A stretch of 64,000 bases of DNA from NCBI RefSeq assembly GCF_003597395.2, contig NC_133773.1:60749407-60813406 (forward strand), given 5' to 3'. Shown here piece after piece: positions 55,790 to 64,000 of the stretch. The stretch's first letter is position 1. Every line of letters begins with the position of its first letter. The DNA is from Chelonoidis abingdonii. Its lineage: Eukaryota; Chordata; Testudines; Testudinidae. The notes below the pieces were generated by a model, which did no database searches, was not told the origin of the DNA, and saw only the letters and a list, made by a program, of their open reading frames with translations. The position numbers and the translations under genes were made by a program.

Positions 55790-57187
55790 TGTCATCAGGC
55801 TGGGACAGAGGGTTGGGATGTAGGGGGAGGGGGTGAGGTCTCCGGCAGTGGGGTGCAGGCTCTGGGGTCAGGCTGGGGATGAGGCATTTGAGGTGCAGGA
55901 GGGGACTCTGGGGGAGCAGGGGGTTGGGATGCAGTGGGGGGGAGGGCGCCGGTTGGAGGTGCAGGCTCTAGAGTGGGGCAAAAATGAGGGGTTCAGAGTG
56001 CGGGAGGGGGCTCAGGGCTAGGGTTGGGGTGTGGGAGGGGTGCGGGCTCCAGGAGGGAGTTTAGGTGTTGGAGGGAGCTCAGGTACTAGGGCAGGGTGTG
56101 GGGTGTGGGAGGGAGTGAGGGGTGCGGGCTCTGGGCAGCGCTTACCTTGGGTGGCTCCCAGAAGCGGTGACATGTTCCTCTGCCTCCTAGGCTTGTTGTA
56201 CAGACAAAACTACACAGGATCATTTTAGGGGTCAAGACAAAGATGCCACATTTATTATGATCTATAACTACTAGCAAATACCTTAATACTTATACGCATA
56301 CACTCACACATGCGCACACACACACCAAATGTTCTGCAGCTGCTGGATAGTTACCAGTCCCGATTGTAGCTTGAGTTTGTGGCTTGAGTTCACAGCTGGG
56401 GATCGTAGCTCGTGGCAGCTAACTGGCCAGGAAAGCTGGGCGCGAGGAGGAGCCGGGTCTGTCGGGCGCGCACCAATGCCCCTCGATGTTGATAGCAGAA
56501 TGTTACCCAAAGTCTGTCATCTCACCCCCCTTTTTTTATAGGCTTTTAGTTTGGATTCAAAGTCTATAGGTCTTGCTGTGTCACCCTGCCTCCGGGTTTG
56601 GTGATTGATCACCCGTCAATTGCAGGCGTGACTTTCAGCCTTGAACCTGGCTTTGATCTTCCTTCTGTTGTTTCTTTTGTCCTTTTCTTTTTAGGGTGGA
56701 TGCTTCTTACTTTGTTTAGGGCTGTTGTGTAGGTCTTCAGCCACTGGTATTTGAACTTTATCTCATCAGGTCAGGCTGGCAGTGGAGGTTAATTCTATCA
56801 CTCATACATACATGCCTCATTCACACATCTAAACTAAACTAATAAGATTACAGCAGGGTTTGCAAAAATGAAGGTGGAGGAAGCTTTTACAAAATGGAGT
56901 GAGCGTTTTAAAATGGGGTTTGAATTATAATATGGCAAACAGTGAACAGAAGTTTCAATATAGACAAGTGTAATAAATGGTGAACAGAAATTACATTAAT
57001 AAAGTGAACAGTTAAAAACAATTTCATTTATCAGTTCTACAGGCTGAGGCATGCAGCCAGGGGCCTCTGCGCTCTGCCCCCACCCGCAGGCACCGCTCCT
57101 ACAGGTCCCATTGGGTGGGTTCCCAGAGCCGCCAGCGTCCCTTTTTAACCAGGCATTCTGGTTGAAAACTGGACACCTGGCAACCCT
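55790..57187. mobile_element. GC-rich non-autonomous element split by an LTR
   Basis: 55,795-56,140 is a G-rich minisatellite like that at 49,480-50,020. It is followed by a segment (GGCTCCCAGAAGCGGTGACAT) that resumes after the LTR at 57,042 (GGCTGAGGCATGCAGCCAGG). The right end reads AAACTGGACACCTGGCAACC. The left end was not found. Confidence 0.5.
56194..57041 (-). mobile_element. Solo LTR with four-base target duplication
   Basis: 848 bases starting TGTTGTACAGACAAAACTAC and ending ATCAGTTCTACA on the plus strand. It is flanked by GGCT (56,190-56,193 and 57,042-57,045). TG...CA ends and a four-base duplication fit a gammaretrovirus-type (class I) endogenous element. A minus-strand AATAAA near 56,248-56,253 close to one end suggests minus orientation. 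No retroviral coding sequence is present. It interrupts the element at 55,790-57,187. Confidence 0.65.
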
Positions 57188-57189
57188 AA

Positions 57190-57844
57190 GAAGGGAGAAA
57201 CTCCTGAGCATGTTTCTTGGTGCTCTTGAGCTTGTGTGAAAGACCCTTCTAAGCATCAGTTGGATTCAGGGGGAAAAAAACCTTAATTGTTTTAAAGAAT
57301 TTTTAAAGGAATTTAAAAAAACCCACTGAGGACATACTATTTAAAGAGTATTCGATCGGAAAACATAACTCTTTTAAATTATCTGGGTTGATGCTGTCTC
57401 TTTAAGTTGGCATATTCCTCTCCATGCTACTTGTGGGTTTTGAGCAGTGGGAGTTCTCTGCCAGAGACTATATTGATGCGGATCAGAAGAGGACTGTATT
57501 GTATTCGAGGGGGCCAGAAGAGGACTGCAGGACAGAGAGCCAGCTGATGGCTCTGGGCTTGGTATGAATCTGATGGAATCAGCTAGTTTTGAGGTCCAAA
57601 CCTTTGATGGAAGGCAGACATGATGTGAGGGGATGGGGAACTGTCCGCTCTTCTACATGATGGACAATTGGCACAAAGATTTGCAACCCCTCTTTTTTTT
57701 TTTTTAAAGCTACAGTGTATCTTTTTTTAAAAAACAAACAAACAAACAAAAACTTTCTGAAATAGAACAATAATTTTAATACATTGCTTCTAGTGGATAC
57801 AACTTAATAGGTTCCTTGTTTTAATTTATTTTGGTCTTCTAGGG
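57190..57844. other. Non-coding stretch, nothing recognised
   Basis: Contains an (AAAC) tract at 57,731-57,752. No gene. Confidence 0.4.
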
Positions 57845-58196
57845 CAGTAGCTCTCAATCTTTCCAGACCACTGTACCTTTTCAGGAGTCTGATTTGTCTT
57901 GTGTATCTCCAAGTTTCACCTCACTTGCTTACAAAATCAGACCTAAAAATACAAATCTGTCACAGTACACTGTTACTGAAAAATTGCTTACTTATTTTTG
58001 CCATATAATTCTGAAATAAATACATTGGAATATAAATATTGCACTTACATTTCAGTGTATAAAGCAGTATAAACAAGTCATTGTCTATAAAATTTTAGTT
58101 AGTGCTTTTTGTGTAGCCTGTTGTAAAACTAGGCAAATATCTGGATGAGTTGATGTGGAAGACCTCTGAGTACCTGCAAAGGAACGTGTACCACTG
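57845..58196. mobile_element. hAT-type MITE (CAGTGGTTCTCAACC family), copy 2
   Basis: It starts CAGTAGCTCTCAATCTTTCC and ends GTACCACTG, with the right terminal repeat partly deleted. Flanks TTCTAGGG (57,837-57,844) and TTCTATGG (58,197-58,204) match in seven of eight bases. The interior matches copies at 46,935 and 59,174. Confidence 0.8.
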
Positions 58197-58204
58197 TTCT
58201 ATGG

Positions 58205-59173
58205 AATTGCTGCCAAATAGGACTTTGGCTAAATTAATTTATTATGAATATCTGCCATAATGAAAGTGAATAGTCTACCACTTTATTTCCATAGGTTTTT
58301 TTTTGGCATTGGTACATGCCACATACAAGTTGAATTGATATTATTCTCCCTAGCATTATGGTGTTGATTTCTCCTCCTCCTGTGACTTAAAGTGTATTTA
58401 TTTACAGTTTAACAATACATAGGCATTTATTTTCTGTGGTACAAAGTTTTTCAGCTGATAAACTGAAAGGTATTACCTAGGCATTGTCCAATTATGTGGT
58501 ATCAGTAGGAAAAATGTAATTAATACTAGATGCTTTTTTTCCCCACCTTAGTGAACTTAATGCTTCTGAATTTTGCCAAAAGAAGAGTCTTCAAAAGTAG
58601 CCTAGTGTATGCATAAAATACGTAACAGGAATGTTTGTTGAAGAGAGAGTTTTCCTGCTAATGTGCATCAGCCCTATTGTGTGGGGGAATGCGTGTAGTG
58701 ATGAGAGAGTAGTTCAGTCTCTGTGACCAGTAAACTTTTTGATCTCTTTAAGACTGGATGGTGGGTTTTTAGGTTGTGGACAACTGTCTTCTGGAAACTG
58801 GGCTCAAGAACACAACCTTACTGGACATATCAGACAGCCATTTAACTTTAATAAAGAACCTGGACTGGAACTTACAGCGCACATTCTCCAGCATTTTCAT
58901 GGAGTGGACTACATCTTAACTGATGGAGTGCGAAGTGAACTACTTTCCTCTCCATTCACAATCCCATGGATTGCCTCTCCGCCTGTTGACAATCATAGCA
59001 TTCCTGGGGCAACTACAGCAATTGTTTACATGGGGAATTAATATTAGGGAAGCATTTTAGTGTATTTTTAGCTATCTTGCAATGCAACTTAACCTCTGGA
59101 AACAAAGAGAGCCAGTACCATGTGACCAGAGAGCTGTGCATGGCAGGCTGTCAGTATTGGCTTCACTGTAGGA
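58205..59173. other. Non-coding stretch with one unexplained 100-codon frame
   Basis: The plus-strand frame at 58,739-59,041 reads GFLGCGQLSSGNWAQEHNLT, then HILQHFHGVDYILTDGV and PWIASPPVDNHSIPGATTA. Its composition is more protein-like than most frames here, and a possible acceptor (TTTTTGATCTCTTTAAG, ending 58,752) precedes it. I do not recognise it. It could be a terminal exon, an old retrocopy or chance. Confidence 0.35.
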
Positions 59174-59561
59174 CAGTGGTTCTCAACCTTTTCAGATTAC
59201 TGTACCCCTTTCAGGAGGCAGATTTGTCTTGCATACCCTCAAGTTTCTCCTAACTTAAACTACCTGCTTACAAAATTAGACACATAAAAACATAAAAGTG
59301 TCACAATACACTGTTACTGAAAAATTGCTTACTTTCTCGTTTTTACCATATAATTCTGAAATAAATTGTGGCTCACAAGTTGAGAAACACTGATATACTA
59401 TATAGAGCAGTATAAACAAGTTATGGTCTGTATGAAATTTTAGTTTTTATACTGATTTTGCTAGTGCTTTTCATGTAGCTTCTTATAAAACTAGGGAAAT
59501 AGTTAGATGAGTTGACATAACCCCTAGAAAACCTCCACATATCCCTGGTTGAGAACCACTG
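59174..59561. mobile_element. hAT-type MITE (CAGTGGTTCTCAACC family), copy 3
   Basis: The ends CAGTGGTTCTCAACC and GGTTGAGAACCACTG are exact inverted repeats of 15 bases. A perfect eight-base duplication, CTGTAGGA, flanks it (59,166-59,173 and 59,562-59,569). An internal AGTTGAGAAACACTG near 59,379 resembles an extra terminal end. Confidence 0.9.
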
Positions 59562-59569
59562 CTGTAGGA

Positions 59570-60144
59570 TATCCAGGGGTTGAGGAAAGAGACAAGTCTC
59601 CTCTTTCTCCACTCTTGTAAACTTTGAACTGTCTTTAAATTGTTTGTACTGCTAATGCAAGTAAATGCCAGCTGATGATAGAAGAGTGTGGATAATTGTG
59701 TGTTATCTTCATAATCCATCTCTGTTGAGAAACAGTTCAGGTGATAAAGGAAAACTAGAGCCTCAACAAATTCTGGGAAATCTTTTCCCCCTACTATGTG
59801 AACAGACAAAAATGGAATTTGGTGCTTGATGCTCTGTTATAGGGCTGTAAAATACAAACTCTGCTGTATAAGGGTAAAATGTGCCAAATGAACACAAGTC
59901 CATTCCCCAAACAGCTCACAGTCTCAAGGAATGAGAGGATACAGATTATAATGACCCCGAACAGAGCAGGGTGTAGTCTTCAGATCTTGAATGCTTCCTG
60001 AAACAGGTGGCACCATTTTGAGAGAGGTTGCCATAAGGATAAGGGGAGACATGAAAGAAATTGGAGGTGGGCAAAGGAGTCCAGGGGGAGGGGATTTTGG
60101 CTAGTTTCCAAAGTGTGGGAATGGGAAGTAAGAGGAGAGACTTA
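59570..60144. other. Non-coding stretch, nothing recognised
   Basis: Precedes Harbinger copy C, whose target TTA is at 60,142-60,144. Confidence 0.4.
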
Positions 60145-60354
60145 GGCTACGTCTACACTACGGGCTAAATTTGCATTAGCTTAAACCGATTTTATAAAAC
60201 AGATATTATAAAGTCGATTGTGCGCGTCCACACTAGGAACATTAATTCGGTGGTGTGCGTCCATGGTCCGAGGCTAACGTCGATTTCTGGAGTGGTGCAC
60301 TGTGGGTAGCTATTCAGTAGCTATCCCATAGTTCCCGCAGTCTCCCCCCGCCCC

Positions 60355-60678
60355 TTGGAATTCTGGGTTGAGAGCCCAGTGCCTGATGGGGCAAAAATCA
60401 TTGTCGTGGGTGGTTCTGGGTACAGCCTCACCCCTCCCTTTGTGAAAGCAGCAGACAACCGTTTCGTGCCTTTTTCCCTGAGTGAACTGAGCAAACGCCA
60501 TAGCACAGCAAGCAGGGACCCTGCTCAGATCAGTAACGCTATCGTGGATGTTGTAAACACCTCGCGCATTCTCGTGCTGTCTATGGTGAACCATGAACTG
60601 CAAAGGCAGGAGAGGAGGAGGCAGCTACGGCAGCGCAGCGACGAGAGCGATGAGACATGGACACTGAATTCTTCCTAA
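60355..60678 (+). pseudogene. Harbinger C transposase, N-terminal extension frame
   Basis: A 107-codon frame with AKIIVVGGSGYSLTPPFVKA, ISNAIVDVVNTSRILVLS and RRRQLRQRSDESDE runs up to the transposase ATG at 60,657 and overlaps it in a different frame. The acidic-basic end followed directly by the transposase suggests that both were once one protein, parted by a single-base deletion near 60,655. Copies A and B show no clear counterpart. The frame might alternatively be an upstream coding exon. Confidence 0.55.
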
Positions 60679-61764
60679 CCGCGGGCCCCTGCGTTTTGGA
60701 GCTACTGCTGGTAATGGGGCAGGTTCTACCCATTGAACGCCGATTTTGGGCGCGGGAAACAAGCACAGACTGGTGGGACCGCATAGTTTTGCAGGTGTGG
60801 GACGATTCGCAGTGGCTGCAAAACTTTCGCATGCGTAAGAGCACTTTCTTTGAACTTTGTGACTTGCTTTCCCCTGCCCTGAAACGCCATAATACTAAGA
60901 TGAGAGCAGCCCTCACAGTGGAGAAGCGAGTGGCAATAGCCCTCTGGAAGCTTGCAACTCCAGACAGCTACCGGTCAGTCGGGAATCAATTTGGAGTGGG
61001 AAAATCTACTGTGGGGGCTGCTGTGATGCAAGTAGCCAAAGCAATCGTTAAGCTGCTGCTACGAAAGGTTGTGACTCTGGGAAACGTGCAGGTCATAGTG
61101 GATGGCTTTGCTGCAATGGGATTCCCTAACTGTGGGGGGGCCATAGATGGAACCCATATCCCTATCTTGGCCCCGAGCACCAGGGCACCCAGTACATAAA
61201 CCGCAAGGGGTACTTTTCAATGGTGCTGCAAGCACTGGTGGATCACAAGGGACGTTTCACCAACATCCACGTGGGATGGCCAGGAAGGGTTCATGACGCT
61301 CGCGTCTTCAAAGCACAACTCTGTTTAAACGGCTGCAGCAAGGGAATTACTTCCCAGACCAGAAAATAACAGTTGGGGATGTTGAGATGCCTGTCGTTAT
61401 CCTGGGTGACCCAGCCTACCCCTTGATGCCATGGCTCATGAAGCCATACACAGGCAGCCTGGACAGTGGTCAGGAGCTGTTTAACTACAGGCTGAGCAAG
61501 TGCAGGATGGTGGTAGAATGTGCATTTGGCCGTTTAAAAGGGCGCTGGCGAACATTACTTACTCGCTCAGACCTCAGCCAAACCAATGTCCCGTTTGTTA
61601 TTGCTGCTTGCTGTGTGCTCCACAATCTCTGTGAGAGTAAGGGGAGACCTTTATGGCGGGGTGGGAGGCTGAGGCAAATCACCTGGCCGCTGATTACGAG
61701 CAGCCAGACACCAGGGCGATTAGAAGAGCACACCAGGAGGCGGTGCGCATCAGAGAAGCCTTGA
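60657..61764 (+). pseudogene. Harbinger (HARBI1-like) transposase of copy C, frameshifted but with intact DDE residues
   Basis: Frame 1 (60,657-61,199) has DRIVLQVWDDSQWLQNFRM, VEKRVAIALWKLATPDSYRS, a helix-turn-helix-like block GNQFGVGKSTVGAAVMQV and the first catalytic site GGAIDGTHIPILAP. A one-base loss near 61,178 shifts to a frame reading TQYINRKGYF, LVDHKGRFTN, GWPGRVHDARVF. A second shift near 61,313 leads to 61,387-61,764 with VILGDPAYPLMPWLMKPY (second Asp), RMVVECAFGRLKGRW (Glu) and VIAACCVLHNLCES. All three acidic residues of the RNase H-like DDE fold are kept. Length and blocks fit the roughly 350-400 residue family. It is inactive only through small indels. Confidence 0.9.
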
Positions 61765-61897
61765 AAACGAGTTTCAGCACGGGCCAGGGTACGGTGTGAC
61801 TGCTGTGTTTGTTTCCCCTTGATGAACCCTCCCCCCTTGATTGACTCATTCCCTGTAAGCAACCCACCCTTCCCTTTGCTTACAGCTTGCTGAAGGA

Positions 61898-61934
61898 AAT
61901 AAAGTCAGTATGGTTAAAAAATCATGTATTCTTT
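61898..61934. terminator. Convergent polyadenylation signals of Harbinger C
   Basis: AATAAA at 61,898-61,903 on the plus strand follows the transposase. Minus-strand AATAAA signals lie at about 61,932 and, in a duplicated block, near 61,975 and 62,025. The block AATCATGTATTCTTTATTAA is repeated at 61,919 and 61,961. Confidence 0.65.
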
Positions 61935-62040
61935 ATTAAAAGTCATTCAGTATTGTTTAAAAATCATGTATTCTTTATTAAAAGGCATTCCCTGTAAGCA
62001 ACCCACCCTCCCCTTTGGATGTATTCTTTATTAAAAAGTA
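61919..62040. repeat. Small tandem duplication at the Harbinger C gene junction
   Basis: The block AATCATGTATTCTTTATTAA (61,919 and 61,961) and a partial third copy (ATGTATTCTTTATTAAAA, 62,019) repeat, together with a second copy of CCCTGTAAGCAACCCACCCT (61,851 and 61,990). This multiplies the minus-strand polyadenylation signal. Confidence 0.8.
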
Positions 62041-62260
62041 ATTATAAAAAGAGGCAGAGAATTATCAAGGTATCCCTGCCTGCTGTGGTTTGGGAGGAGG
62101 ATAGGAGGAAGGAAAAGGCCATTAAGCACATTTCAACGTAATGACAGCCTTTTGGTTGGACTGTCCACGGGGTGGAGTGGCGGGTGCAGAAAGCCTTCCC
62201 CCACGCGTTCTTACACGTCTGGGTGAGGGAGATATGGAACATGGGGAGGGTTGAGGGTGG

Positions 62261-62634
62261 TTACACAGGGGCTGCAGCGGCACTCTGTGACCCCGCTGCT
62301 CTTCCTGAAGATCCACCATGCGTCGAGGATATCAGTTTGATCACGCAGCAGCTCCAGCGTTGCATCCCGCCACCGCTGATCTTCCTGCCTACACCTCTGA
62401 TCTTCCTGCCACCTCTGATCTCATCTCTCATCTCGAGCGTCTCTCCTATCCTCCCGTTCACTGGCATCTTTCCTGTACTTTGCTAGCACGTCCTTCCACT
62501 CATTCTGATGAGCTCTTTCACTGCGGGTTACTTCCATGATTTCTGAGAACATTTCATCTCGCGTTCTCTTCCTCCTCCGCCTTATCTGAGCTAGCCTTCG
62601 GGATGGGGTAGGGAGGCTGGACAACTGTGCAGCT
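62261..62634 (-). pseudogene. SANT/Myb-like gene of Harbinger C, exon 2
   Basis: After an acceptor (CCCCCATGCAG, exon edge about 62,634) the minus strand reads SSLPTPSRRLAQIRRRRKRT, then DEMFSEIMEVTRSERAHQNE and a repetitive charged tail (EDRRDARDER; DQRWQEDQR; RCRQEDQRWRDATLELLRDQ). It is basic, probably helical, and likely involved in nuclear entry or oligomer contact; that role is inferred from the family. The junction between frames near 62,421-62,440 may hold an indel, which would break the tail. Exon 1 is at 63,618 and beyond. Confidence 0.75.
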
Positions 62635-63183
62635 GCATGGGGGAGGGAAAACAGGGAGAGAAGTATGTAAAAAGATACATTTTACAGAACAATGCTTGTA
62701 CTCTTTTCACAGTGAATAACACTATCCACCTTACATAGCACATGTGATTTCACTACAAGGTCGCATTTTGCATCGTTTAATATTGAGTGCCTGTGGCTCT
62801 GGTGTTGCAGATCTCACAGACGCAGGTCCAGGCATCATAATTCAGCTTCCATGCGGCCATGGTAAGGCTTTATGTTTGACTTCTCCAGCCTTCATATACA
62901 CAGTGCCTACGATGCCTTGTTCCTGTTAAGAGGAACCAGCAGACCCCAACCCCCCCCCTTTCCCCTCCTCCCCCACCGCATGGCTGCTATCATGTAAGAT
63001 CACTGGTAATCATCCCCCTCCTTCCTTCCCCCCCCCGCACCCGCGTGGCTGGTAGCTGGGAAGATTCCTGCTCGCCAAACGCAGAAAAGCTCAGCGCTAT
63101 CCTTCCTCCCCCCCCCACTTTGCTACGTGCAAGGAAGGATTTGATTTAAGCGGCAGCCCAGTAGGGTAGGAAAATCGCCATGT

Positions 63184-63585
63184 ATGTATGCCCCCCTAAT
63201 TAAATTCCTGAATTTCAACCAGGTTACAATGAATGATATAACTCTCCTGAGAATAACAGCGCAAGATGCAGAACGTATGTTTCTTGAATGCCAGCAGTCA
63301 CCAGGAGCATACGCAGCTGTGCTTTGTGAAGCAATGATACCGAATTACTTGTTACATGCATGGCGAGAAAAGTGTCCTACAATGGGGGACCGGATAAGGC
63401 CGCCTTGCCCAGAAATCTTCTGCAAAGGCTTTTTGAGTACCTCCAAGAGCGATTCATGGAGATTTCTTTGGAGGATTTTCGCTCCATCCCCAGACATGTT
63501 AACAACTTTTCCTGTAACTTTACTGGCTGCGAATGCATCACAAGCCCTGATGGCAAATCAATCATTAAAAAAACGCTTGTTTTAA
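63184..63585 (+). CDS. ORF X of Harbinger C, unknown 133-codon frame in the SANT intron
   Basis: The open frame (ATG 63,184; possible internal ATG 63,360) carries the core RKVSYNGGPDKAALPRNLL, QRLFEYLQERFMEISLEDF that is shared with D (1119-1313) and B (43,538-43,849). It lies between SANT exons 1 and 2 on the opposite strand. The core is rich in Leu/Phe/Glu/Arg, as in an amphipathic helix. No signal peptide or transmembrane segment is evident. I do not recognise the family. It may be a small accessory protein, a downstream exon of the transposase transcript, or non-coding sequence that merely stays open. Two overlapping frames (63,184 and 63,360) share the core region; which one would be used is unclear. 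Confidence 0.35.
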   Translation: MYAPLIKFLNFNQVTMNDITLLRITAQDAERMFLECQQSPGAYAAVLCEAMIPNYLLHAWREKCPTMGDRIRPPCPEIFCKGFLSTSKSDSWRFLWRIFAPSPDMLTTFPVTLLAANASQALMANQSLKKRLF

Positions 63586-63617
63586 ACCATGTTTGATATT
63601 TACAAAGGTACACTCAC

Positions 63618-64000
63618 CAGAGGTCGCTTCCATGGCTTCACTGTCTGGGCTAGTGGCTTGGGTGGGCTGGGAGGGTAATTCTGGGGTCACAAAAAGCTCC
63701 TGGCTGTTGGGGCTAATGGAGTGCTGTGTGCTCTCAGCAAGCTCTTCCTCCTCTTCCTCTTCCTCCTCATCTTCCCCCTCCGCAGAATCCTCATCCATGG
63801 TTGATATTACAACCCCGACCTCTGAATCCACGGCCAGGGGTGGGGTACTGGTTGCGCAGCCCCCTAAAATTGCATGCAGCTCAGCATAGAAGCGGCATGT
63901 TTTCGGCCCTGACCCAGACCTTCCGTTTGCTTCTCTGGTTTTCTGGTATGCCTGTCTGAGCTCCTTAACTTTTACTCTGCACTGCACTGAGTCCCTGCTG
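63618..64000 (-). CDS. SANT/Myb-like gene of Harbinger C, exon 1 (partial, runs off the window)
   Basis: The minus-strand frame, open to the window edge, reads QCRVKVKELRQAYQKTREAN (end of the SANT/trihelix domain), CRFYAELHAILGG, an acidic stretch (EGEDEEEEEEEEELAEST) and SQPTQATSPDSEAMEATSG, ending at a donor (CTCTG|GTGAGT, exon edge 63,618). The N-terminal helices with the Trp residues lie beyond 64,000. No stop in the visible part, so the gene may be largely intact here. In the Harbinger family this protein works with the transposase by binding element ends. Sister genes are at 44,069, 27,265 and 574. Confidence 0.85.

Larger units (their letters stand above)
60145..64000 (+). mobile_element. 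PIF/Harbinger element C, youngest copy, cut by the window edge
   Basis: It begins GGCTACGTCTACACTACGG after TTA. Subterminal sequence is CpG-rich (GTCGATTGTGCGCGTCC), unlike the CpG-depleted copies A and B, so decay has been short. It contains a plus-strand transposase (60,355-61,764), convergent polyadenylation signals near 61,900-61,935, a minus-strand SANT gene (exon 1 from beyond 64,000 to 63,618, exon 2 from 62,634) and ORF X at 63,184-63,585. The right end is outside the window. Confidence 0.9.

Overview
The window looks like turtle (Testudines) nuclear DNA, either intergenic or inside a very large intron. The organism call rests on repeat families that I recognise from reptile, and especially turtle, genomes: CR1 LINEs, PIF/Harbinger elements with paired transposase and SANT/Myb genes, an LTR family beginning TGTCATAAACAG, hAT, Harbinger and mariner MITEs, and an R2-like retrotransposon remnant. 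There are no bacterial operons, CRISPR arrays, rRNA genes or tRNA genes. No complete host protein-coding gene could be assigned.

Layout. 0.2-2.05 kb is a Harbinger-type element that keeps its SANT gene but no transposase. 2.1-6.25 kb is a minus-strand CR1 with a solo LTR inserted in its ORF1. 6.5-24 kb is AT-rich non-coding DNA with scattered CR1 pieces, a second solo LTR and several MITEs. One of those MITEs has captured a piece of CR1. 24.1-28.0 kb is Harbinger copy A. 29.2-31.2 kb holds a CR1 tail and an R2-like C-terminal fragment. 31.8-32.9 kb is a CpG island, the best host promoter/first-exon candidate. 34.0-38.0 kb holds hAT and Harbinger MITEs. 38.7-44.9 kb is Harbinger copy B, swollen by a hAT MITE and two LTRs. 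45.7-59.6 kb is a mosaic of hAT and mariner elements, a G-rich minisatellite, a solo LTR and one candidate host exon (51,861-51,936). 60.1 kb to the window end is Harbinger copy C, the youngest looking, which runs off the right edge.

How it works together. In Harbinger copies A, B and C a transposase gene on the plus strand faces a two-exon SANT/Myb gene on the minus strand. In copies A and C both transcripts appear to end tail to tail at polyadenylation signals about 30 bases apart; in copy B only the minus-strand signal is clear. In all four Harbinger copies (A-D) the SANT intron carries a short reading frame, here called ORF X, on the opposite strand. All copies are broken: A has lost the first catalytic Asp, B has lost the Glu, C keeps all three acidic residues but has single-base frameshifts, and D has no transposase. 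Target-site duplications and nesting give a relative order of insertion at several loci.

Limits: family names come from recognising motifs and ends by eye. Outer boundaries are good to a few bases where a target-site duplication is stated, and otherwise approximate.
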